DNA of 64,000 nucleotides from an uncultured Desulfosporosinus sp. (lineage in GTDB: Bacteria; Bacillota; Desulfitobacteriia; Desulfitobacteriales; Desulfitobacteriaceae). This document shows positions 51,478-60,130 of this stretch, one piece after another. The stretch spans positions 1 through 64,000 of the forward strand of contig CAKMJS010000064.1 in the NCBI GenBank assembly GCA_927405585.1. Direction: 5' to 3'. Position 1 is the first letter of the stretch, and each line of letters begins with the position of its first letter. A program made the translations under genes and the position numbers. The notes beneath the pieces were generated by a model. It saw nothing but the letters and a program-made list of their open reading frames with translations, did not search any database and was not told the origin of the DNA.

Positions 51478-53702
51478 TTATTGATCACGTGATTTGGAGC
51501 TGGTGTTGAAAGGACGATAGAATTCTGAAGTGCATTATTGTTTCTCAGGGCGAAAACGACCGTCTTTCTCATGATTTTCTCTTGCAGAGAAGAAGGGTTG
51601 AGCAGTTTCATTCTCTCCATATGGCTGTACGTGGATTTGGGAATCGGTTTGAAGAATTCCAGCAGCAACCCTATAGCCATTTTTAAAGGATTTCCCTTGG
51701 CGAGTCCCTTCAAGGCCTTCAGCGATCCCCCCAGAGCAACGTCGTCGGCTGTTAAATCTGTACCAAATGGGAATTGCTGAAATAGACTTTGAGACTGATA
51801 GGGCTTTAGTAAGTCAGAGATTTTTTGTGGTAAATTATTTCTATAGTCTTCTGGAATTTCATAATCCAAGGGTAGCTTGCCAGCCTTTTTTGCTTGATCA
51901 AGGAGTTGCTTTTGAAATCTTGAGTCCGCGATATTAATCATTTCGATGATAACCTGTTTTTCCGGTTTACTTCGAAGATCTGCAATTCCATACTCGGTAA
52001 CAATGATGTCTCTCAGATGTTTGGGTATGGAGCAATGACCATAACTGAAGACTATGTTTGACTTGAGACGCTTACCAGACCCCTTGGTGCTTTTAACCAT
52101 CATAATAACCCGTGCATCTGCTAGGGCATGTCCCATAGCTACAAAGTTATATTGCCCACCGATGCCGCTGACCACTTGACCGTTCTCGAGTTGATCCGAG
52201 GCGATTGCGCCGAGAACACTTGCCACCATGCCCGTATTCACAAAACGGGCATCTTTTCTCTGCAAGGTCCGCAGTTCTTCTCCACCATAAAGTTGGTTAA
52301 CCTTTTCGACAGCAGACATGACAAATAGTTGTCGTTCTTCTTCACTCATCTCATTAAGAGCTTGATAAAAGGCTTTTGGCCCTAAAAAGAAGGCGCCCTG
52401 GACGACAAAACCCTTGAGAAGTTTTCCCCCCAACAATTTCCTAATCTCTTGTCTGTTTTCTTCTTGACTCAGATCCACTGAGTAACTGATTTCTCCATCG
52501 ATTATCGAGCGATTTTCATACCTAAGGCCTTTTTTCAGAATGCCATATTCCGAGAGAAAGGCAAAGTCTTTGGCACTAAGTTTGGTATGGAGCGCTTTCA
52601 GTTCAAGCAATTGATCGATAATGTCCAAAGGGATATTGTCAGCGGAGAGTTTCTCCTCATTGATTAGTTTCATGAGGGGAATGCTGTCGAAAACCTTCCT
52701 TTTTAAAATGTTGCTTTTATACATTTGCATAAAGGCATCGACAAACATCTCGGATGAGCCATAAAGACCCTTTTTGAAGACTCCCGTATCTCCCCATTGA
52801 GTAATTAATTTTTCATAGCGTTTTATCAAGCCAGCCTTGCTAAGGATCTCCTCATAGAGATCGTTATGTTCATTGCGCATAATCAGTCCTGAAACAATCG
52901 CGTCGCCAAGGGCGCCAATCCCTACCTGTAATGTACCGCCATCTTTGATCAAGGTGCTGACATTGAGACCAATCATGTGATCGGACAAAGCCACAGAATC
53001 TTTAGGCGGGCAGAATAGTTCATAATCATACTGTGGCCCCTGAAGAATAATGTCATAGTTTTCCGCTTCAACAACAGCATCTCCATACATAAAGGGCAGC
53101 TTATTATTGGCTTCCCCAATAATAACAACCTTTTCGCCTTTGGCTTGTATTACTTTCATTTTTCGAATAGTCTCAAGACAAATATCTGGGTTACAAGCCA
53201 TGGAATATGTTGTTTTACCGTTAATCGATTGGTAACCGATAAGTTCTCCGAAGACGTTGGTTCCGAGGGCTAACGCATCTCGAACGACATGAGTATAGTG
53301 TGAAGACAAATGGTTTTGCTGAGCCAGAGGATTATTGAGATTTGAGCCCGCTTTACTATAAAACTCAAAGATTTCAACATTTTTAGGAAGTGTTCCCCCT
53401 CTGAAATCCAGCATGTAGTCAAATTCGGGAACCCCTGCGAAAACTCTATCGGAAAGAGGCTGGAGAAATCGTTTTTCAAGTTCCGAGTTGCCTTTTGGTT
53501 TTTCAAGTGAGAGGGCGGTAATAATTTTAAGTGAGATTTCAGGATCCTCTTTGGCTCGCCTGTAAAGTTCATTGGTAAAGAGGACGGGTTTCCCTAAGGC
53601 AAGGGTCATTGAAAAGGTGATCTCTTTCCCTACATAGTTGATGACTTCATCAACACATTTTCTCACGTCGTTATAGACCATTCCGGGCTTTTCATTCAAC
53701 AT
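51474..53702 (-). CDS. Acetyl-CoA hydrolase/transferase-family protein, copy 2
   Basis: About 742 residues from the ATG at 53702; an ATG at 53723 is in frame, but the paralogue at 54006 has a different frame there, which supports the inner start. Family markers: G-I-G-A-L-G-D-A near residue 268 and V-S-G-I-G-G-Q-Y-N-F near 525. V-T-E-Y-G-I-A-D-L-R near 583 is close to the catalytic region. It transfers CoA between acyl groups or hydrolyses acetyl-CoA; the long form (about 740 rather than 430-500) has an N-terminal extension. The stop codon lies in palindrome copy 3. A FadR-like operator lies upstream. Confidence 0.82.
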   Translation of the reverse strand: MLNEKPGMVYNDVRKCVDEVINYVGKEITFSMTLALGKPVLFTNELYRRAKEDPEISLKIITALSLEKPKGNSELEKRFLQPLSDRVFAGVPEFDYMLDFRGGTLPKNVEIFEFYSKAGSNLNNPLAQQNHLSSHYTHVVRDALALGTNVFGELIGYQSINGKTTYSMACNPDICLETIRKMKVIQAKGEKVVIIGEANNKLPFMYGDAVVEAENYDIILQGPQYDYELFCPPKDSVALSDHMIGLNVSTLIKDGGTLQVGIGALGDAIVSGLIMRNEHNDLYEEILSKAGLIKRYEKLITQWGDTGVFKKGLYGSSEMFVDAFMQMYKSNILKRKVFDSIPLMKLINEEKLSADNIPLDIIDQLLELKALHTKLSAKDFAFLSEYGILKKGLRYENRSIIDGEISYSVDLSQEENRQEIRKLLGGKLLKGFVVQGAFFLGPKAFYQALNEMSEEERQLFVMSAVEKVNQLYGGEELRTLQRKDARFVNTGMVASVLGAIASDQLENGQVVSGIGGQYNFVAMGHALADARVIMMVKSTKGSGKRLKSNIVFSYGHCSIPKHLRDIIVTEYGIADLRSKPEKQVIIEMINIADSRFQKQLLDQAKKAGKLPLDYEIPEDYRNNLPQKISDLLKPYQSQSLFQQFPFGTDLTADDVALGGSLKALKGLAKGNPLKMAIGLLLEFFKPIPKSTYSHMERMKLLNPSSLQEKIMRKTVVFALRNNNALQNSIVLSTPAPNHVINK

Positions 53703-54005
53703 TCTTGTCGCCTGCCATTTCATCGAAATTCTCTAACAACAGAGTGGAGTGGAGTGATAAGGTAAATTTTTGAACGAAAGAACCTCTTCTTAATGAATGA
53801 ATGAATAATCATTCATTAAGTGAATATTATCATAACTCTGCCAATAATGTAAGTTAATAATCAAAATTAATTTACCAATTTAGAGTATTCAAATAGTATA
53901 AATAAAAGGAGGTAGTAACAAACTTATTTTCTAGTTTGTTACTACCCCGTCATATAAACTATGTCTTCAATCCTCGGCGAAAATGGGAATGAGTGAGTTA
54001 GCGAG
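53703..54005. other. Intergenic between the two CoA-transferase paralogues
   Basis: No gene. Holds the FadR-like operator at 53798-53815 and GTAGTAACAAACT/AGTTTGTTACTAC (53913-53946), a 13-base inverted repeat that can serve as terminator for the gene at 54006. Confidence 0.6.
53798..53815. promoter_or_regulatory. FadR-like operator (TetR-type), upstream of copy 2
   Basis: TGAATGAATAATCATTCA: an exact match to the Bacillus FadR consensus TGAATGAMTANTCATTCA. A wider inverted repeat (CTTAATGAATGA at 53789-53800 and TCATTCATTAAG at 53809-53820) surrounds it. It lies 96 bases before the start at 53702. Confidence 0.8.
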
Positions 54006-56234
54006 TTAGTTGTTGATAGATTTGTTGGTAGGGCTAGAAATTTGGGTAGGTGCGGAATCAGGCAGACTGTTGTTGTTCCTCAGAGCAAAGGTAACGAGTT
54101 TCCTCATGATTTTTTCTTGCATGGAAGAAGGCTTGCTAAGTTTTAATCGTTCCATATAGGGTTGAGCAGATTTGGGGAAGGGTTTGAGGAATTCGGAGAG
54201 CAAACCTGTCACCATTTTTAAACGATTTCCTGTAGAGAGTCTCTTTAAGCCCTTCAACGCACCTCCTAGTATGATTTCCGTTTCTGTTAAATCTGTCCCA
54301 AAGGGAAATGCCTTAAACATACCGTGAGCTTGATAGGGCTTCAGTAAGGAGGCAATCTTTTCGGGGGTATTATTTCTGTATTCTGCCGGAATCTCATAAT
54401 CTAAAGGTATTTTGCCGGCCTTTTTTGCCTGATCAAGCAGTTGGTTTTGGAACCGAGAATCGGCGACATTCAGCATTTCGGCGATCACTTGTTTCTCTGG
54501 TTTACTGCGAACGTCAGCAATACCGTACTCGGTAACAATAATGTCCCGCAGATGTTTGGGTACTGAGCAATGCCCATAACTAAAGAGAATGTTTGATTTT
54601 AGGCTTTTACCGGAGCCCTTGGTACTTTTAACCATCATAATAATTCTGGCATCCGGTAGGGCATGCCCCATAGCTACAAAGTTATATTGTCCACCGATCC
54701 CACTGATAATCCGACCATCCTCGAGCTGATCTGAAGCAATGGAGCCAAGCAAAGTCGCAACCATGCCAGTGTTGACAAAACGTGCATCTTTTCGTTGTAG
54801 GGTCCTCAGCTCTTCCCCTCCATAAAGCTGATTAACCTTTTCGACACCAGACATACCGAAGAGCTGTCGTTCTTCTTCACTCATTTCATTCAAAGCCTGG
54901 TAAAATGCCTTAGGACCTACAAAGAACGCCCCAAGGATAACTTGACCACCTCTGAGCTCTTTTCCAAGCAACGCTCGAAGCTCCATGCGGTTTTTATCGT
55001 CATTCATATCTGCAGAGTACTTGGTTCCGTTGTCGATAATACTACCCAATTCATAGTTAAGGCCCTGTTTCAGGATTCCGAATTCAGTCAGAAAAGTAAA
55101 GTCTTCCTCATTCAGTATAGAATGGACTGCTTTCATTTCAATCAGTTGGTCTATGATGTCTGTAGGGATGTTATCTGCTGCGAGTTTTCTGTCGTTGATC
55201 AGTTTCATAATCGGGATGCTATCAAAGACTTTTCGCTTTAAGATCTTGCTTTTATACATCTGCATGAAGGCATCAACGAACATCTCGGATGAACCGTAGA
55301 GTCCTTTCTGGAAAACTCCAGTATCTCCCCACTCGGAGATGAGTTTCTCGTAGCGTGTCATCAGACCAGCTTTTTGGAGGATCTCCTGATAGAGTTCATT
55401 ATGTTCATTGCGCATAATCAGTCCTGAAACAATAGCGTCACCAAGAGCACCAATCCCTACTTGGATAGTGCCGCCATCTTTAATCAAGGTGCTAACGTTT
55501 ATACCAATCATGTGATCGGGCAGGGCAACAGGGTCTTTAGGTGGACAAAAAAGTTCATAGTCATATTTTGGGCCCTGAAGAATAATGTCATACGTATCCG
55601 CTTCCACAACGGCATCGCCATACATAAAGGGCATTTTTCGGTTCGCTTCGCCAATAATAGCGACTTTCTCCCCGTTCGCTCTTTTCGCCTTAAGTGCCCT
55701 AACAGCTTCAAGACAGACATCGGTGTTGCAACTCATAGAGTACATTGTCTTGCCATTAATTTCTCGGTAGCCTACAAGTTGGCCGAAGACATTGCTACCT
55801 AAGGCCATAGCATCGCGACTTGCATGGGTGTAGTTCGTAGCCAAATGGTTCTGCTGAGCTACTGGGCTATTCAGGTATCCACCTGCTTTGCAAAAAAACT
55901 CAAGGACTTCAACGTTCTTAGAGAGTTTTCCTGCTCTGAAATCCAACATATAGTCAAATTCTAGTACACCCTCAAAAATCCGATCCGAAAGAGGGCCCAA
56001 AAACCGTTTTTCTAGATCACTGTGCCCTTTTGGTTTCTCAAGAGCCAGGGCAGTAATGATTCTAAGCTTAATCTCAGGGTCTTCTTTGGCTCGTCTGTAA
56101 AGTTCATTGATAAAATGGATGGGTTTCCCGAGGGCAAGGGTCATACTGAAGGTGATATCCTTCCCGACATACTGGATAACTTCATCAACACACTTTGCCA
56201 CATCGTCATAGATAATTCCAGGATTATCATTCAT
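54006..56234 (-). CDS. Acetyl-CoA hydrolase/transferase-family protein, copy 1
   Basis: About 742 residues from the ATG at 56234 (M-N-D-N-P-G-I-I-Y); 56252 is an alternative. Roughly three quarters of residues agree with the copy at 51474, so the two arose by tandem duplication. The same markers are present: G-I-G-A-L-G-D-A and S-G-I-G-G-Q-Y-N-F. The C-terminal tails differ most. An inverted repeat that can end transcription lies between them. Which CoA esters are used is not known; the company of a lipase-like hydrolase, an SCP2 protein and FadR-like sites suggests fatty-acid use. Confidence 0.82.
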   Translation of the reverse strand: MNDNPGIIYDDVAKCVDEVIQYVGKDITFSMTLALGKPIHFINELYRRAKEDPEIKLRIITALALEKPKGHSDLEKRFLGPLSDRIFEGVLEFDYMLDFRAGKLSKNVEVLEFFCKAGGYLNSPVAQQNHLATNYTHASRDAMALGSNVFGQLVGYREINGKTMYSMSCNTDVCLEAVRALKAKRANGEKVAIIGEANRKMPFMYGDAVVEADTYDIILQGPKYDYELFCPPKDPVALPDHMIGINVSTLIKDGGTIQVGIGALGDAIVSGLIMRNEHNELYQEILQKAGLMTRYEKLISEWGDTGVFQKGLYGSSEMFVDAFMQMYKSKILKRKVFDSIPIMKLINDRKLAADNIPTDIIDQLIEMKAVHSILNEEDFTFLTEFGILKQGLNYELGSIIDNGTKYSADMNDDKNRMELRALLGKELRGGQVILGAFFVGPKAFYQALNEMSEEERQLFGMSGVEKVNQLYGGEELRTLQRKDARFVNTGMVATLLGSIASDQLEDGRIISGIGGQYNFVAMGHALPDARIIMMVKSTKGSGKSLKSNILFSYGHCSVPKHLRDIIVTEYGIADVRSKPEKQVIAEMLNVADSRFQNQLLDQAKKAGKIPLDYEIPAEYRNNTPEKIASLLKPYQAHGMFKAFPFGTDLTETEIILGGALKGLKRLSTGNRLKMVTGLLSEFLKPFPKSAQPYMERLKLSKPSSMQEKIMRKLVTFALRNNNSLPDSAPTQISSPTNKSINN

Positions 56235-56315
56235 GTTATAGTCGCCTGCCATTTCATTAAAAATTTTAGATATTATTATCGGTCCAGCAGCTAAACTTTG
56301 GATAGCATTAATTCA

Positions 56316-56335
56316 AATGTGAATAGCCATTCATT
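56316..56335. promoter_or_regulatory. Weak FadR-like site in the divergent region
   Basis: GTGAATAGCCATTCATT: the right half CATTCATT is intact and the left half is diverged. It lies between the CoA-transferase gene and the divergent hydrolase gene, 80 bases upstream of the former. Confidence 0.5.
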
Positions 56336-56531
56336 AATTAATCTTATCACATTTCTGAAATAAATATAATACAAATAATCAAAATAAATAAATTAATTTG
56401 ATTATTTGTATTAATCTAATAACCTCTCCGAGTTTTTCTAAAAAGAAGGGATATATTGGGTTTTTGGAGAATAAAGAAATGTATAGGGTTTGTTCCGGCA
56501 TTGTAATAAGAAATACACGGGGGGAAATTAT

Positions 56532-57476
56532 GTGATTGGAAAAGAGTTTTCGTTTCGATCGGAAGAGGGAACAGAGATATTTGTTTATCAGTGGATTCCT
56601 GATGACAAAGTTGAGATTAAGGGAATTGTTCAAATAGCTCATGGTATGGCGGAGACAGGAGCGCGATACCAGAGATTTGCTGAAAAGCTGACGGAAAGTG
56701 GTTATATCGTCTATATTAATGATCATAGAGGGCATGGGAAAAGTGCGAAAACTATGAAAGATGTAGGGTATTTAGCAGAGAAAGATGGGTTTAAGTGGCT
56801 AGTAGAGGATCTTCATCAATTAAGTGGTATTATCAAGAAGGAGAATTCTCTGTTACCTTTGTTTTTATTTGGACACAGCATGGGTTCCTTCATCACCCAA
56901 AGATATATGATGTTATATGGAAGGGAATTAAACGGCGCTATTCTCTCAGGGTCTAATGGCAAGCAAGGCATGATGCTTCATATAGCACAATTCGTTGCCA
57001 TGGTTGAAGTTATTTTGAAGGGCAGAAGGGCAAGAAGCGAAAAACTAAACAAAATGTCCTTCGGAAGTTATAACAAGGCCTTTAAACCCAATAGAACAGA
57101 GTTTGACTGGTTAAGTAGAGATGCCGATGAAGTCGATAAATATATTAACGATCCGTCCTGTGGGAGTGTTTTTGCTGCTGGATTTTTTTATGATTTCTTA
57201 ACAGGACTAAAGGACATTGAAAAGACTAAGAACATTAGAATGGTACCTAAAGAGTTGCCAATCTACATTTTTTCTGGTCAGAAGGATCCCGTAGGGAATA
57301 ATGGTAAAGGTATAGTCAAGCTTTTCGAAACTTATCAAGGAGTTGGCCTCACTGATGTTACTTACAAACTTTATAAAGATGGTAGACATGAAATGCTCAA
57401 TGAGACGAATAGAGATGAAGTTATGAGTGATGTCATTGCTTGGTTAGATGGCCACTTGGATCCGGTTTTTTCTTGA
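56532..57476 (+). CDS. Alpha/beta hydrolase, monoacylglycerol-lipase-like
   Basis: About 314 residues from the GTG at 56532, with GGGGGGAAATT upstream; the ATG at 56490 has no site. The nucleophile serine is in G-H-S-M-G-S near residue 116; D-H-R-G-H-G-K-S near 72 is typical of monoacylglycerol lipases and lysophospholipases. S-G-Q-K-D-P-V-G and G-R-H-E-M-L-N-E supply the acid and the histidine. The triad is complete. It is cytoplasmic, as no signal peptide is seen. Divergent from the CoA-transferase gene and sharing its operator region. Confidence 0.88.
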   Translation: MIGKEFSFRSEEGTEIFVYQWIPDDKVEIKGIVQIAHGMAETGARYQRFAEKLTESGYIVYINDHRGHGKSAKTMKDVGYLAEKDGFKWLVEDLHQLSGIIKKENSLLPLFLFGHSMGSFITQRYMMLYGRELNGAILSGSNGKQGMMLHIAQFVAMVEVILKGRRARSEKLNKMSFGSYNKAFKPNRTEFDWLSRDADEVDKYINDPSCGSVFAAGFFYDFLTGLKDIEKTKNIRMVPKELPIYIFSGQKDPVGNNGKGIVKLFETYQGVGLTDVTYKLYKDGRHEMLNETNRDEVMSDVIAWLDGHLDPVFS

Positions 57477-57522
57477 AGAGTAGTTGTATGAATAGTAGTT
57501 GTGATTATTATTGACTACATTG

Positions 57523-57571
57523 AAAAAGAGTCTCAGGCTTGTTCTAGTAGACAAGACTGAGACTCTTTCTG
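57523..57571 (+). terminator. Terminator after the hydrolase gene
   Basis: Arms AAAGAGTCTCAG and CTGAGACTCTTT with an inner CTTGT/ACAAG pair and a short T-run. Confidence 0.85.
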
Positions 57572-57579
57572 ACGGGCAA

Positions 57580-57625
57580 GGGAACTCGTTCAACGAAAGT
57601 TGAACACTGAATCGGTGAAGGGAGT
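57580..57625 (+). repeat. GTGAACTCG-type palindromic repeat
   Basis: GGGAACTCGTTCAACGAAAG, then TTGAACACTGAATCGGTGAAGG. CAACG/CGTTG of other copies is CAACGAAAGTTG here. It matches the opening of the composite repeat at 40091. Confidence 0.55.
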
Positions 57626-57687
57626 ACTACTCCAAAGTATAGTTAAGAGGATAGAAATACGAATTCATGATTTTGGACCATGGGTAC

Positions 57688-57716
57688 TTGACAAATAAAG
57701 CATCTAAAGCTATAGT
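57688..57716 (+). promoter_or_regulatory. Sigma-A promoter of the ferredoxin gene
   Basis: -35 TTGACA (57688-57693), 17-base spacer, -10 TATAGT (57711-57716). It is followed after five bases by the CsoR-type operator. Confidence 0.8.
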
Positions 57717-57721
57717 ATGCT

Positions 57722-57740
57722 TATACCCCATGGGGGTATA
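57722..57740. promoter_or_regulatory. CsoR/RcnR/CstR-type operator
   Basis: TATACCCCATGGGGGTATA is an inverted repeat of the form ATACCC-N-GGGTAT, the usual site of the CsoR family of copper-, nickel- or persulfide-sensing repressors. It covers the expected transcription start, so binding would block the promoter. The matching repressor gene is not in the window. Confidence 0.75.
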
Positions 57741-57787
57741 TTATTTGATTGGATAACCACAAACTACAGTCAAGGGAAGGTGAATTA

Positions 57788-57970
57788 ATGAATATTTCAG
57801 TTGTGAAGAATAAATGTCCGCAGAACCATCCTTGTCCTTCAATAAAAGTCTGTCCAGTGGGAGCTCTCGTACAAAATGGATTCGCTGCACCTGTCATCGA
57901 TCAGGAGAAATGTGTTGAGTGTCAGGTATGTGTTAAATATTGCCCAATGGGAGCAATCCAGGCGAACTAA
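57788..57970 (+). CDS. Small 4Fe-4S ferredoxin-type protein
   Basis: 60 residues from the ATG at 57788 (GGGAAGG before it; an in-frame TTG at 57749 lacks one). The first cysteine set is atypical (C-P-Q-N-H-P-C-P-S-I-K-V-C-P). The second is C-V-E-C-Q-V-C-V-K-Y-C-P. Eight cysteines are available for two [4Fe-4S] clusters. Expression is probably controlled by a CsoR-type repressor at 57722, which suggests a role in metal or sulfur stress; the partner is not known. Confidence 0.8.
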   Translation: MNISVVKNKCPQNHPCPSIKVCPVGALVQNGFAAPVIDQEKCVECQVCVKYCPMGAIQAN

Positions 57971-58297
57971 TTATTGATATAATTTCACCAGTTCTTGGAG
58001 TTTTAACGCCAAACCTAATTTACCTTCGACTTTTAAACTCCCTGTCATAAAGGCCATTGTAGAATTCAAGTCATCCTTTAGCAATTTGGAGAAATTTTTA
58101 TCAGTAAGGAATAGCGTTACTTCAGGGTGATGGGGAGTTCCGTCAACTACTGCTACGCGGCCAGCCTTTAAGACAATTTGTAGAGAACCACTTTCCTCAA
58201 GGGTTACCTGAAATACACGGTCTTTTTCAGACTCGATATGGACTGGGTTGGTATTCATCTTTTCTATAAGTGCATCTAACTCAGTTTTCACAGTCAT
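57971..58297 (-). CDS. SCP2 sterol-binding-domain protein
   Basis: 108 residues. The pattern of SCP2 domains is visible: V-T-L-E-E-S-G-S-L-Q-I-V, then G-T-P-H-H-P-E-V-T-L-F-L-T-D-K-N-F near residue 74 and M-T-G-S-L-K-V-E-G-K-L-G-L-A-L-K-L near the end. SCP2 proteins bind fatty acyl chains or acyl-CoA in a hydrophobic tunnel. AAGGAGGATTT precedes the ATG. A FadR-like half site lies 95 bases upstream. The stop codon abuts that of the ferredoxin gene on the other strand. Confidence 0.85.
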   Translation of the reverse strand: MTVKTELDALIEKMNTNPVHIESEKDRVFQVTLEESGSLQIVLKAGRVAVVDGTPHHPEVTLFLTDKNFSKLLKDDLNSTMAFMTGSLKVEGKLGLALKLQELVKLYQ

Positions 58298-58395
58298 CTT
58301 AAATCCTCCTTTTCTAGTCGAACTAAAGTTTCCAGTCTATTAGGTTCGTGTCCAGCAAAATATACCATAGAATTTTCCAAACTTCAATGGAATTT

Positions 58396-58409
58396 TGAAT
58401 AGTCATTCA
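58396..58409. promoter_or_regulatory. FadR-like site upstream of the SCP2 gene
   Basis: TGAATAGTCATTCA: right half intact, left half shortened. Same CATTCATT half as at 53809 and 56328. It suggests common control of the SCP2 and CoA-transferase genes. Confidence 0.5.
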
Positions 58410-58437
58410 TTTATTTGCGAAGAGATCGCTTCATCGT

Positions 58438-58474
58438 AATGGCAGGGTAAAGTTAACCTTGCCATTATTTTTTT
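58438..58474 (+). terminator. Terminator-like hairpin
   Basis: AATGGCAGGGTAA and TTAACCTTGCCATT arms with TTATTTTTTTG after. No gene on the plus strand ends here, so the transcript it stops is not known; an unseen small RNA is possible. Confidence 0.6.
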
Positions 58475-58846
58475 GTCCACTTCCTAATGAACTTTGGATT
58501 AGAAAGTGGTAAATATTTAAAATCAAGGTTGGAATACCTAAAAGGAGGAAAAGGACTTACGAACTCCTATTTAACTTAGAAAAGCGATGTCGAGATCTCG
58601 GGATACGAAAGAAAGTGGAGATCAATTATTAGCCCCATTTATTTCATGGTAAGAAACAAGGCTTGTCAATCTAAACAGGCCTTGTTATTGAATCTTTAAT
58701 GGGCGCGAATCTATTCGTTCTTAAGAAGGGATTTTCGAATTTTAAAAGAAGAATAATTTAAATATATGTGGCGATCCGTTTCCAATCATTAATGTGGTCG
58801 CTCCGGGGAATATTAACAGGTAACCATTGCAGAAGGAGGAACTTGC
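58475..58846. other. Intergenic before icd
   Basis: No gene. A second hairpin (AACAAGGC and GCCTTGTT, 58655-58686) lies 160 bases before icd. Two hairpins in a gene-free 500-base stretch could belong to a leader or small RNA; neither matches a riboswitch that I know. Confidence 0.45.
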
Positions 58847-60055
58847 ATGAAGAAAATTCAAATGACCGTTCCCTTAGTTGAGATGGACGGGGATGAGATG
58901 ACTAGAATCATATGGCAGTCAATTAAAGATACTTTATTAAAACCCTATCTTGATTTAAAAACCGAATATTTCGACCTAGGCTTAGCAAAAAGGGATGAGA
59001 CAGAAGACAGAGTAACCGTCGATGCAGCCATGGCAACGAAAAAATATGGTGTCGCTGTAAAATGCGCTACCATTACTCCGAATGCCCAAAGGGTTGAAGA
59101 GTATCAATTAAAGCAAATGTGGAAAAGTCCAAATGGAACCATTCGTGCCATTCTCGATGGTACAGTATTCCGAACCCCCATTATTGTTCAGGGTATCAAA
59201 CCTTTGGTCATCGCATGGAAAAAGCCAATCACCATTGCGCGACATGCTTATGGAGATATTTATAAGAATGTAGAGTATCAAGTGCAAGGCGCTGGAACGG
59301 CTGAAATAGTTTTTACCAGCAAAAACGGGGATCAATCACGTCAAACCATCTTTGATTTTCAAGATAAGGGCGTTATTATGGGCATGCATAATCTCGATGG
59401 ATCAATTGAAAGCTTTGCTCACTCTTGCTTCAATTACGCCCTCGATTTGAAACAAGATTTATGGTTTTCCACCAAGGATACCATCTCAAAAATATATGAC
59501 CATCGATTCAAGGATATCTTCCAAGACATCTATGAAAAGGATTACAGAGCAAAGTTCGAAGCGGCTCAAATCGAATACTTTTACACTTTAATTGATGACG
59601 CAGTGGCTCGCGTTATGCGTTCTGAAGGTGGAATGATCTGGGCTTGTAAAAACTATGACGGTGATGTGATGTCTGACATGGTGGCAACTGCCTTTGGTAG
59701 CCTAGCGATGATGACCTCCGTGTTGGTTTCACCAAGTGGTTGTTATGAGTTTGAGGCGGCTCACGGCACGGTCACACGGCATTACTATAAACATCTAAAA
59801 GGAGAAGAAACCTCGACAAATTCTATGGCAACCCTCTTCGCTTGGACTGGTGCTCTGAAAAAGCGCGGTGAACTGGACGGACTCCATGAACTCGTAGCTT
59901 TTGCAGATAAATTAGAAAAAGCTTCTATTAAAACCATTGAAAGTGGAGTCATGCCGAAGGATTTAGTTCAGATATCCGAGGTTGTCAATAAGAAAGCGGT
60001 CAACACAGAAGAATTTCTTTTAGAGATTAAGAAAGCCTTGGACGAAATGCTATAA
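58847..60055 (+). CDS. icd: NADP-dependent isocitrate dehydrogenase
   Basis: 402 residues, the length of the eukaryotic-like class of NADP-dependent enzymes. It oxidises isocitrate to 2-oxoglutarate. Markers: [10 protein letters not shown] near residue 13, S-P-N-G-T-I-R near 93 (isocitrate serine), [10 protein letters not shown] near 262 (metal-binding aspartates) and A-A-H-G-T-V-T-R-H near 305 (NADP). Alone, without citrate synthase or aconitase. AAGGAGG precedes the ATG. It converges on the MFS gene. Confidence 0.95.
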   Translation: MKKIQMTVPLVEMDGDEMTRIIWQSIKDTLLKPYLDLKTEYFDLGLAKRDETEDRVTVDAAMATKKYGVAVKCATITPNAQRVEEYQLKQMWKSPNGTIRAILDGTVFRTPIIVQGIKPLVIAWKKPITIARHAYGDIYKNVEYQVQGAGTAEIVFTSKNGDQSRQTIFDFQDKGVIMGMHNLDGSIESFAHSCFNYALDLKQDLWFSTKDTISKIYDHRFKDIFQDIYEKDYRAKFEAAQIEYFYTLIDDAVARVMRSEGGMIWACKNYDGDVMSDMVATAFGSLAMMTSVLVSPSGCYEFEAAHGTVTRHYYKHLKGEETSTNSMATLFAWTGALKKRGELDGLHELVAFADKLEKASIKTIESGVMPKDLVQISEVVNKKAVNTEEFLLEIKKALDEML

Positions 60056-60130
60056 GAGATGCTATAAGAAACAATCTCACATACATAAAAAACGCACTAA
60101 CTTTTCCATGGCCTTTGGTTTTACGATCCC

